64,000 nt of DNA from JBEIHX01 sp040381075. Its GTDB lineage: Bacteria > Pseudomonadota > Alphaproteobacteria > Caulobacterales > Aquidulcibacteraceae. This document shows positions 38,571-45,419 of this stretch, one piece after another (the first letter of the stretch is position 1; every line of letters begins with the position of its first letter). The notes under the pieces are model-generated. The model searched no databases. It saw only the letters and a list, made by a program, of their open reading frames with translations, and was not told the origin of the DNA. The position numbers were made by a program, and so were the translations under genes. The stretch spans positions 21,008 to 85,007 of the forward strand of contig JBEIHX010000013.1 of the NCBI GenBank assembly GCA_040381075.1, written 5' to 3'.

Positions 38571-38628
38571 GCGGGGCGTCCAGGGGCGGGGCGTCCAGGG
38601 GCGGGACGTCCAGGGGCAAGACGTCAGG
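38571..38628. repeat. Tandem array, 15 bp unit, 3-4 copies
   Basis: gcggggcgtccaggg at 38571, 38586, 38601 and a degraded copy at 38616. No gene is seen around it in the same gap. Confidence 0.9.
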
Positions 38629-38639
38629 TCTCGCCATGA

Positions 38640-38677
38640 GGCGCACACAAGAACGCCCCGGGGCTGGGCCCGGGGCG
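38640..38677 (-). terminator. Rho-independent-like terminator of marR
   Basis: A 9-bp perfect stem (38654-38662 with 38669-38677) with a 6-base loop, read on the minus strand, is followed by GTTCTTGTGTG. It lies ~30 bp beyond the marR stop. The T-tract is imperfect. Confidence 0.6.
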
Positions 38678-38706
38678 CTCGCGTCGGGAAACGCTGTGCG
38701 TGCGTG

Positions 38707-39279
38707 TTACTTCTTGGCCTTGCGCCCAGGCTTGGCCTTCGCGGCGGCCTTTTTCGGCGCAGCCTTCGCCTTGGCGGCGGGCTTGGCCTTGGCAGGCGCC
38801 TTCTTAGCGGCCGGTTTGGCCTTCGGGGCGGCGGGGGCCGCGGCTTCCGCGGCGGCTGCGAGAGCGCCGAGCACGTCCATGAACGCAGAGCGCTTGGAGG
38901 CCGGAATGGCGTCCATCACCGCGGCATCCGCCCGGGCCACCTTGCCGGCGACTGCGGAGAGCGCGGACTTGCCCTTGGCGGCGAGTTTCACGGAATTGGC
39001 GCGCGCGTCGGTCGCCGATTTGGTGCGCGAGACGAGGCCCTTCGCCTCCATGCGCGCCACCATGTCGGCAAGGGTGGAACGGTCAATGCCCGTCAGGTTC
39101 ACAAGGTCGGTCTGCGTGCGCGATTCCTTGTCGTCGAGGGCGCGCAGCACCGCAACCTGACGCAGCGTCAAGGCGTCCGACATGCCTTCGGTGAGTTGCG
39201 TGTAGCGCTCAGCGGCGAATTGCTGGGCGCGGTGCAGAAGGTGACTTACCGAATCGGAAAGTCCGGAATTCTTTGCCAT
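38707..39279 (-). CDS. MarR-family regulator with H1-like Lys/Ala/Pro tail
   Basis: 190 aa. Residues ~5-135 are a winged-helix MarR domain (LTLRQVAVLRALDDKESRTQ, DLVNLTGIDRSTLADMVARM, GLVSRTKSATDARANSVKL). From ~145 the protein turns into a basic AKPAAKK/APKKAAAK tail of about 45 residues, like the H1-like protein at 26137. The tail should add non-specific DNA binding. GAGGTTTCCCC precedes the ATG. It is divergent from the Nudix gene, and palindromes in the shared gap could be its operator. Confidence 0.9.
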   Translation of the reverse strand: MAKNSGLSDSVSHLLHRAQQFAAERYTQLTEGMSDALTLRQVAVLRALDDKESRTQTDLVNLTGIDRSTLADMVARMEAKGLVSRTKSATDARANSVKLAAKGKSALSAVAGKVARADAAVMDAIPASKRSAFMDVLGALAAAAEAAAPAAPKAKPAAKKAPAKAKPAAKAKAAPKKAAAKAKPGRKAKK

Positions 39280-39389
39280 GGGGAAACCTCGTGGATGGCG
39301 GTTGGTACTGGAGATGGGATTATATTAGCATGGTTGCCGAGCAATTAAACGCTCCGCATCGACGAATTTCAGTGGCCTGACATGCAGTG

Positions 39390-39439
39390 ACAGGGGAAAA
39401 TATCCCTGCTGGCCGCCGAACGCCGGGCCGTATACGGCC
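39390..39439. promoter_or_regulatory. Palindromes in the marR-nudix divergent gap (candidate operator)
   Basis: GGCCGTATACGGCC (39426-39439) is a perfect 14-bp palindrome, and an imperfect inverted repeat CAGGGGA-N5-TCCCTG stands ~30 bp to its left. MarR proteins bind such symmetric sites and commonly regulate the divergent neighbour as well as themselves. Confidence 0.4.
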
Positions 39440-39477
39440 TGACGCGAGGCTAAACCCTAAAAAAGGCGAACGAATTC

Positions 39478-40029
39478 ATGGCGCAAGATCCGCAACAGCC
39501 AACCAGGGCGTCCTTTACCACCCGGATCCCCGAAGGCGAGGATAGACCAAGATCGGTGTGCGACGCCTGTGGATACATTGCCTATGTGAACCCGAAGATC
39601 GTAGTCGGATCGATCGCCGTCTGGGAGGACAGATATCTGATCTGCCGAAGGTCCATTCATCCGCGTAAGGGCTTCTGGACGCTGCCCGCGGGTTTCATGG
39701 AGGAGGGCGAGACCGTCGAGGAGGCCGCCTGTCGCGAGGCGCGGGAGGAGGCCTGCGCAGACATTGTGGTGGAGCGGCTGCTCGCCGTGTACTCGATCCC
39801 GCGGATCAGCCAGGTTCAGCTTATGTTCCGCGCACGACTCAACTCGCCGGACGTTCGTCCAGGCCCGGAAAGCGCAGAGGTGGCCCTGGTGCGCTGGGAT
39901 GAGCTGCCCTGGCGGGACATGGCGTTCCCATCCGTACACTGGGCGTTAAATCACTATGACGCGGTGCGGGGACGCAGCGACTTTGCGCCGTTCGCCAACC
40001 CGCCCGGGTCCGACCACATGGTGCGTTAG
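39478..40029 (+). CDS. Nudix hydrolase
   Basis: 183 aa. An N-terminal half zinc ribbon-like segment (VCDACGYIAYVNPKIVVGS) is followed by the Nudix box GFMEEGETVEEAACREAREE with the essential REXXEE-type acidic residues, then VYSIPRISQVQLMFRA. Architecture resembles NADH-pyrophosphatase-like or ADP-ribose hydrolases in which the second Cys pair has been lost. Substrate unknown. The DNA upstream is AT-richer than its surroundings. Confidence 0.9.
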   Translation: MAQDPQQPTRASFTTRIPEGEDRPRSVCDACGYIAYVNPKIVVGSIAVWEDRYLICRRSIHPRKGFWTLPAGFMEEGETVEEAACREAREEACADIVVERLLAVYSIPRISQVQLMFRARLNSPDVRPGPESAEVALVRWDELPWRDMAFPSVHWALNHYDAVRGRSDFAPFANPPGSDHMVR

Positions 40030-40722
40030 CTTGCGCGGCTGCAACACCGCATCGACAGTCCGGCGCAAGCCCTTCTGAGGCAGGCGCGAAGGCTTTCGGC
40101 CGCTTCTTTGGAAGCGGGTGCGACCGTGGGTACATGGCCAGGCCGGATCACGAAGGTTCGATCAGGCGGCGCTTCGCCCACGGTGTCAGAAGCGGTTCAT
40201 ATCACTTCATGTCGCCTGGCGTCGGTTTTGCGCATCACGTGGCGCGCTGCTGCGTGAGCGCGCCTCGACGCCGGTCTTGGGGATGATGTCGCCTCATGCG
40301 CCGTCGTGGGGCTGGCCAGACGCTGGCCTGGTCACGACAGGCAGGGCATCGATGACAGCGTGGGTTCTGATGGTCAATCCGCCGCACGCGCCTGCTGGCG
40401 CCATGGGCCTTGGAGGCGGCTTCGCGCCCGGGGGAGTGTTCCCCGGGAACGGCTGAGTGCGCGATCACGCACAGTCGCACGTCGCATGGCTGCCCGGCGG
40501 CGCCATGCGCCAATCTCGCCGGCGCGGGGGCCTCGCCACGCGTGCGACTGGGAACGCCTCGGGCTCGCTTTGGGAGCGCGTGACACGCAGGGACAGGCGC
40601 CTGGACGGGGCTTGGCGATCGTCCGGAGGAGTTTGACGCTGCGCGGCGAGCCTGCTGTGGATCTGCGTCAGTTTGGCGATGTGTCGCCCAGGTGCGCCTC
40701 GACCATCGCAGTGGGACGCCTG
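40030..40722. other. Gene-poor gap with IS remnant
   Basis: This 693-base gap holds no intact gene. Codon-usage bias is weaker than in the neighbouring genes in every frame. A decayed transposase piece (separate entry) is the only recognisable content. Confidence 0.6.
40240..40404 (-). pseudogene. Remnant of an IS5-family transposase
   Basis: On the minus strand, reading from 40404, the text GGLTIRTHAVIDAL followed by ASGQPHD, an in-frame TGA (40294-40296) and then GDIIPKTGVEA resembles the IS5/IS427 stretch RGGLTTKIHAVVDALG...GQAHD...LLPKT. It lacks both ends and has a stop codon, so it is a decayed fragment. No terminal inverted repeats are visible. Confidence 0.55.
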
Positions 40723-41577
40723 TCAGGGCTTGGGCGGGCTTCGCGCCGTCACTTCGTCGCGCGCGCCTGAGATGGCGCGCCAGACGCCGAGCGCCTGGGC
40801 GGTGGCGGCCACATCATGCACCCGCACCACGGCTGCGCCCGCCTGCGCCGCCCACAGGGCGGCGGCGAGCGAGCCGCCGAGGCGGGCATCAGGCGGCGCG
40901 TCGCGATCAATCCGGGCGATGAAGCTTTTGCGCGAAGCGCCGACGACGAGCGCGCGGCCGAACACGGCGAAGTCGCTCAGACCTCGCATCAGAAGGAGGT
41001 TGTGCTCCAGCGTCTTGCCAAAGCCGATGCCGGGGTCGAGCCAAAGATTTGCCGGTTTCACGCCGGCCTCGACAGCGGCGCCGATCCGCTGGCTGAAGAA
41101 ATCCGTTACCGCGCGCGTGACCGGAATGGCATAATGGGGGTCCGACTGCATGGTCCGCGGCTCGCCGAGCATATGCATCAGGATGACGGGCGCATCGATC
41201 GCAGCCGCGACCGCGAGGCTTTCGGGGGAATGGCGCAGAGCGGTCACGTCGTTCCAGATGTCGGCGCCGGCGTCAAAAGCGGCGCGGGCGACGCGTGGCT
41301 TCATGGTGTCTATGGAGATCGCAACCGCAGAGCGGCTGCGCACGGCGCGCACAACTGGCAGCACGCGACGCAATTCTTCGTCCTCGTCCACTGGCGTCGC
41401 GCCTGGCCGGGTTGACTCCCCGCCGATGTCCAGGATGTCTGCTCCCTCGCTTTCCAGGCGGGCGGCCGCGTCGATCGCCGCACCCGGGTCGAGGCAGCGT
41501 CCGCCGTCGGAAAATGAATCGGGCGTGATGTTCAAGACGCCCATAACGAGCGGTCGGTCGGTGCGGATCAGGGCCAT
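40723..41577 (-). CDS. folP: Dihydropteroate synthase
   Basis: 284 aa. VMGVLNITPDSFSDGG, the phosphate and pterin residues in DILDIGGESTRPGA, SIDTMKP, WNDVTAL, LDPGIGFGKTLEHN, VGASRKSFIARI and final VRVHDVAAT are all present. The enzyme joins p-aminobenzoate to the hydroxymethyl-dihydropterin pyrophosphate in folate synthesis and is the sulfonamide target. It stands alone; folK or glmM do not follow it. Confidence 0.97.
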   Translation of the reverse strand: MALIRTDRPLVMGVLNITPDSFSDGGRCLDPGAAIDAAARLESEGADILDIGGESTRPGATPVDEDEELRRVLPVVRAVRSRSAVAISIDTMKPRVARAAFDAGADIWNDVTALRHSPESLAVAAAIDAPVILMHMLGEPRTMQSDPHYAIPVTRAVTDFFSQRIGAAVEAGVKPANLWLDPGIGFGKTLEHNLLLMRGLSDFAVFGRALVVGASRKSFIARIDRDAPPDARLGGSLAAALWAAQAGAAVVRVHDVAATAQALGVWRAISGARDEVTARSPPKP

Positions 41578-41647
41578 GTCAGCGCTTCAGGGTTCAGGTG
41601 TTGGTCGGACGTCCCCGCCGAGCCTCCGGCCAGACCGGCCCGCCAGG

Positions 41648-41738
41648 GCATTCCGCCGGAGCATTCCGCCAGAGCATTCCGCCAGAGCATTCCGCCAGAG
41701 CATTCCGCCAGAGCATTCCGCCAGAGCATTCCGCCAGG
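41648..41738. repeat. Tandem array, 13 bp unit, 7 copies
   Basis: gcattccgccaga at 41648 (variant), 41661, 41674, 41687, 41700, 41713 and 41726 (variant). The five inner copies are identical. It is the longest array of the window, 70 bp upstream of folP. Confidence 0.97.
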
Positions 41739-41801
41739 GCATCCATGTGCGGGCGTCCGGCAGTGGGCGCCGCCAGGCGGTTGACCGGGGCTCCCGTCGA
41801 G

Positions 41802-41846
41802 GGGCCTGCTGGGGAAGGGCCTGCTGGGGAAGGGCCTGCTGTGGAA
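41802..41846. repeat. Tandem array, 15 bp unit, 3 copies
   Basis: gggcctgctggggaa at 41802, 41817 and 41832 (one change). Second array in the 41578-42026 gap; the rest of the gap shows no gene. Confidence 0.9.
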
Positions 41847-42026
41847 CGGTATCATGTGGAAGGAGGGATGACGGCTTCGGACCCGCGGGCGCCACGGTTA
41901 GGCCGGTCGCATGACAAACGCAAGCCAGGGGCGAGCCGGGGTCCCGCCATGGCCAGGCCAGCGCTGCGGCAGAGCAAAGTCGCATGCCCGCTGCGTCTGG
42001 GGCGCCGACGGCGTCCGCAGGCGCCC

Positions 42027-43121
42027 TCAGCTGCGCCAGCGCAGGATCCGCGGCTCGATTGGATTTGCGAACTCCCGCCCTGCGGCGCGACTGTCCGACC
42101 ACTCCCGCTTGAGACGGTGGTACCATTTCGCCTGCACGTCGATGTCGTCGATCCACAGCAGCGCGGGCTGGTGTCGCAGGCCCTCGCTCTGCAGATCCAC
42201 CATGCGACCGTCCTGGTCCAGGAAGACGCCCGCGGCGGCGCGCAGGATCGGTTTGAGGAGCGACAGCCAAGGCGCGCCGGACCAGTATGTGATCTGCGTG
42301 ATCCGTGTGGCGTCTGCGCCTTCCGGTGTCAGGCAGGTCAATGTGAAGACGCGCGCCCCGCCCGCCTCGATCAGTTCCCAGCGATAACCTGGAAGCCTGA
42401 ACACGATCTCTGTTGAGGGCCTGGCGCCGAGGATCGCGTAACCGAGAGAGTTTCCGCTCGGTTGATGCTTCGCCATCGCCCACCCGAATTCGCGCGGTTC
42501 GAAGGCCTTCGCCTTCTCCCGCTTCCTGGCGCTCGGCGGCCGCCACCACCACTGCGAATGCACGTAGGGCACATGCGCGGGATCCATCAGTCCGACAACG
42601 GCGTGGTCCATGTGAGACCGGAAAACCCGGCTGACGATGAAGCGCGGGCGCCCCGGGGCGTCCGGGAATTCCGGCGGCGGAAGGCCCGGCGCGCCCTCGA
42701 ACCGGGGATCGGCGGCGATGAACACAAAAATCATGCCCTGGCGCTCGACCACGGGATAGCTGCGCACCCGGATCCGCCCCGGTTCATAGGGTTGGCCCTC
42801 GACAAGGCTGGGGATGTGCCTGCACTGCCCGTCGCCGCCGAAGCGCCAGCCGTGATAGGGACACTCCACGCTGGTTTGACCAGCCTCCCGGACCTGCCGC
42901 CCGGCAGACAGCGGCGCAGCGCGGTGCGGGCAGATATCGCGGATCGCAAATACGCCGCCCGTCGCATCGCGCCCGACCAGAACGGGCTCGTGCAGGATCT
43001 GCCGGCGGAAGTGACGTCCCGGCGCAAGTTCGTCCGATGTCGCGGCCAGATACCACATGTCCAGGACCAACCCGTCCTGCGAGAGGCCAGCCTGGCGGGG
43101 GGCTGATTGTCCGTCTGCCAT
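42027..43121 (-). CDS. Rieske non-heme iron oxygenase, alpha-subunit type
   Basis: 364 aa. The Rieske [2Fe-2S] ligands are in CPHRAAPL and CPYHGWRF. The mononuclear iron site is suggested by DHAVVGLMDPAHVPYVH (two His), with an acidic ligand further on. Overall layout resembles vanillate O-demethylase and related single-component oxygenases acting on aromatic or polycyclic substrates. A reductase gene is not adjacent. Substrate unknown. Confidence 0.9.
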   Translation of the reverse strand: MADGQSAPRQAGLSQDGLVLDMWYLAATSDELAPGRHFRRQILHEPVLVGRDATGGVFAIRDICPHRAAPLSAGRQVREAGQTSVECPYHGWRFGGDGQCRHIPSLVEGQPYEPGRIRVRSYPVVERQGMIFVFIAADPRFEGAPGLPPPEFPDAPGRPRFIVSRVFRSHMDHAVVGLMDPAHVPYVHSQWWWRPPSARKREKAKAFEPREFGWAMAKHQPSGNSLGYAILGARPSTEIVFRLPGYRWELIEAGGARVFTLTCLTPEGADATRITQITYWSGAPWLSLLKPILRAAAGVFLDQDGRMVDLQSEGLRHQPALLWIDDIDVQAKWYHRLKREWSDSRAAGREFANPIEPRILRWRS

Positions 43122-43360
43122 GCGCGAACCGTGTCCGACTGTCGTGGTGCCAGTCGGCTTCTACGCGATCGTGGCAGGTCGCGCCATGGCGCAGCCTGCG
43201 TTTGGCGCGCGCGCCGGGGTGTTTCGGCATGTCCAGCCCAGCCCGCGCCAGGCGAGGGGCGCCGCGCCCTCGGGTGACATCCGCCGCCGGCGTCGCTGCG
43301 CGACGCCCGTCCGGCCAGGCCCGCAGACTGCGCGCTCCCCCGGTCCCCAGGCCCCGCGCC

Positions 43361-43413
43361 ACCAGATCCCGCACGCACCCGGATCCCGCACGCACCCGGA
43401 TCCTGCACGCATC
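43361..43413. repeat. Tandem array, 17 bp unit, 3 copies
   Basis: ggatcccgcacgcaccc-type units at 43364, 43381 and 43398. It lies in the 43122-43577 gap, upstream of the LexA-like and MraZ boxes of the dcw cluster. Confidence 0.85.
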
Positions 43414-43456
43414 AGGTGCGTCACGCCCACAGGCTGCAGGGCCCGCGCCGCGACAT

Positions 43457-43471
43457 GTTCCGCACATGTTC
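43457..43471. promoter_or_regulatory. LexA-type box GTTC-N7-GTTC
   Basis: GTTC-CGCACAT-GTTC is an exact match to the alphaproteobacterial SOS box. It arises from an 11-bp direct duplication (acatgttccgc). It lies 106 bp before the mraZ start codon, in the only gap that can hold the main dcw promoter. Confidence 0.45.
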
Positions 43472-43500
43472 CGCAGCCGGGACGATTCACGCCCGATTCA

Positions 43501-43550
43501 TCCCATTGCGTCACATTGACTCCCAGATTTTCCCATGTTTTCCCATATCC
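43501..43550. promoter_or_regulatory. MraZ-type operator: five 10-bp-phased TCCCA units
   Basis: TCCCA (TGGGA on the other strand) at 43501, 43521, 43531 and 43541, with a one-base variant TCACA at 43511, each separated by exactly 5 bases. This is the direct-repeat layout known for MraZ autoregulation of dcw promoters (TGGGN with 5-nt spacers). It ends 27 bp before the mraZ ATG. Confidence 0.85.
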
Positions 43551-43577
43551 GGCCGCCAGAACGCGGCGGGAGCGCCA

Positions 43578-44036
43578 ATGTTTCTGTCCAAGACGCCGGG
43601 CAAGTTGGATGCAAAAGGTCGCCTGCTGGTGCCGGCGAGCTTTCGCGCGAGTCTGGCGGGCGCCGACGGATCGGCGACGTGCTATCTGCGGCGGTCGTTC
43701 GAGGGCGCCTTTCTGGAGGGCGGCGGCGCAGCGCTGATGGCGAAATACGCCGCACTGCTCGATCAGTTCGGCCCGCATGAGGACGCGCGGGCCGACTTCG
43801 CCTACTCGATCTTCGCCGCCTGCGTCGCCCTGACCATGGACTCCGGCGGACGCATCTGCCCGCCGGCCGATCTCCTCGCCCACGCCGGCATCACGGATGA
43901 CCTTGTCGTTGTCGGCGTCGGCGATCGTTTTCAGATCTGGAACCCCACCCTCTATGCGGCCCGTGAACAAGAGGCGATCGCGCGGGCCGCCCGCACCAAG
44001 GCCGCCCTGCGGCCCCTCGCTTCCGCGTCATCATGA
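43578..44036 (+). CDS. mraZ: Transcriptional regulator MraZ
   Basis: 152 aa from ATG 43578 with CGGCGGGAGCGCCA ahead of it. Two SpoVT-AbrB-like halves are seen: LDAKGRLLVPASFR and MDSGGRICPPADLL, each with the DxxGR motif. MraZ forms a ring that binds repeats upstream of its own operon and represses dcw transcription. First gene of the cluster, 10 bp before rsmH. Confidence 0.96.
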   Translation: MFLSKTPGKLDAKGRLLVPASFRASLAGADGSATCYLRRSFEGAFLEGGGAALMAKYAALLDQFGPHEDARADFAYSIFAACVALTMDSGGRICPPADLLAHAGITDDLVVVGVGDRFQIWNPTLYAAREQEAIARAARTKAALRPLASASS

Positions 44037-44046
44037 GGCGCGCGCC

Positions 44047-45084
44047 GTGAGACATGATCCCGTCCTGCTCGCTGAAGTGGTGCGCGCGCTTGCCCCGCAG
44101 GCGGGCGATCTGATCGTCGACGGCACCTTCGGCGGCGGCGGCTATGCGCAGGCCATCCTGGCGGCGGCCGATTGCCGCGTGCTCGGCGTTGACCGGGATC
44201 CCGACGCCATCGCCCGTGGCGCGGAACTGGCCGCGCGCTTCCCTGGCCGGCTGGGTCTGTTTCTCGGCAACTACTCTGAACTTGCGGCTGGCCTCGCCTC
44301 GATCGGCGCTTCGGACTGCGCGGGCATTGTCCTCGATCTCGGTCTTTCGTCCTTCCAGCTCGATGACCCGGACCGCGGCTTCTCCTTCCTGCGCGACGGC
44401 CCCCTCGACATGCGCATGGAGCGGGCGGGGCCCTGCGCGGCAGACATCGTCAACACATGGGATGAACGCCGGCTGGCCGACGCCATTTACCTCTATGGCG
44501 AGGAGCGCCACGCCCGTCGCATCGCGCGCGCCATCGTCGCAGATCGCAGCGACACGCCCTTCACCACCACCGGCGCGCTCGCCCGGCTGGTCGAGAGCGT
44601 CAAGGGCGGGCGCCGCGGCGACCCCACGCATCCTGCGACTCAGACCTTCCAGGCGCTACGGATTGTGGTTAATGGGGAGTTGGACCACCTAAATATGGTG
44701 TTGATAGCTGCCGAGCACGCGCTGGCGCCCGGCGGGCGACTCGTCGTCGTGTCATTTCATTCGTTAGAGGATCGTGCGGTGAAGAGCTTTTTGACGGCGC
44801 GCTGCGGACTCCAGCCGGAAACATCGCGCCACCTGCCTGCGGCGGGCCCGGCGCGCGCGCCCTCCTTCGCGCTCCTCACCCGCAAGCCGGTCATCCCGGG
44901 CCCTGAAGAGGTCGCCGCCAATCCGCGGGCGCGGTCCGCCAAACTGCGCGCCGCGCGGCGAACCGCCGCGCCGGCCTGGCCGGACGAACTTCCCTCCGGC
45001 GGCGCCGATGTGCGCGGCCTGCAGTCGCATTCGCCGGCGGGCAGGCGACCCCCGGGCATGCGCCGCCCCGTGAGCCCGTCATGA
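44047..45084 (+). CDS. rsmH: 16S rRNA (cytosine1402-N4)-methyltransferase
   Basis: 345 aa from GTG 44047, preceded by GAGGCGCGCC; HDPVLLAEV is the usual N-terminus. The SAM site is VDGTFGGGGYAQAIL with LGVDRDPDAI; ALRIVVNGELDHL and VVSFHSLEDRAVK are the family motifs. The C-terminal ~60 residues are Ala/Arg-rich and not conserved. It methylates C1402 of 16S rRNA. Its stop overlaps the ftsL start (ATGA). Confidence 0.97.
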   Translation: MRHDPVLLAEVVRALAPQAGDLIVDGTFGGGGYAQAILAAADCRVLGVDRDPDAIARGAELAARFPGRLGLFLGNYSELAAGLASIGASDCAGIVLDLGLSSFQLDDPDRGFSFLRDGPLDMRMERAGPCAADIVNTWDERRLADAIYLYGEERHARRIARAIVADRSDTPFTTTGALARLVESVKGGRRGDPTHPATQTFQALRIVVNGELDHLNMVLIAAEHALAPGGRLVVVSFHSLEDRAVKSFLTARCGLQPETSRHLPAAGPARAPSFALLTRKPVIPGPEEVAANPRARSAKLRAARRTAAPAWPDELPSGGADVRGLQSHSPAGRRPPGMRRPVSPS

Positions 45085-45419
45085 CACGCGCCAGCCTCAT
45101 GACATTCCTGAAGCTCGCCGGCTTCGCCGTCGTTGTCGGCCTCGCGGTGCAGCTCTACCGCGCCAAGACCGCAGCCGAGGCGCAGCGTGCGCACATCGAG
45201 GCGCTGCACCGCGACATCGCCTCCGAACGCCGCGCGCTGACGGCGCTGAGGGCCGAGGAGGCCTATCAGGAGCGTCCGGCGCGGTTGCGCGAACTCGCCT
45301 CTGAACGCCTTGGCATGCAACCGATCCAGGCCTATCAGCTGCGGGCGCTGCCGCATGACGGCGCGGTCAGCGGCGCCCCGGCCGGGGGCGAAGCCGAGGC
45401 CCAGGAGCATGCGCCATGA
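45081..45419 (+). CDS. ftsL: Cell division protein FtsL
   Basis: 112 aa bitopic protein: one TM helix (LAGFAVVVGLAVQLY) after a short cytoplasmic tail, then a heptad-rich periplasmic coiled coil (AQRAHIEALHRDIASERRAL) and the ASERLGMQPI segment typical of FtsL. It forms the FtsQLB-type subcomplex. Both ends overlap their neighbours by 4 bp. Confidence 0.92.
   Translation: MTRASLMTFLKLAGFAVVVGLAVQLYRAKTAAEAQRAHIEALHRDIASERRALTALRAEEAYQERPARLRELASERLGMQPIQAYQLRALPHDGAVSGAPAGGEAEAQEHAP

Noticed and set aside
41648..41738. CRISPR array
   Set aside because: Units are 13 bp and directly joined without spacers; the same holds for all other arrays, and no cas gene is present.
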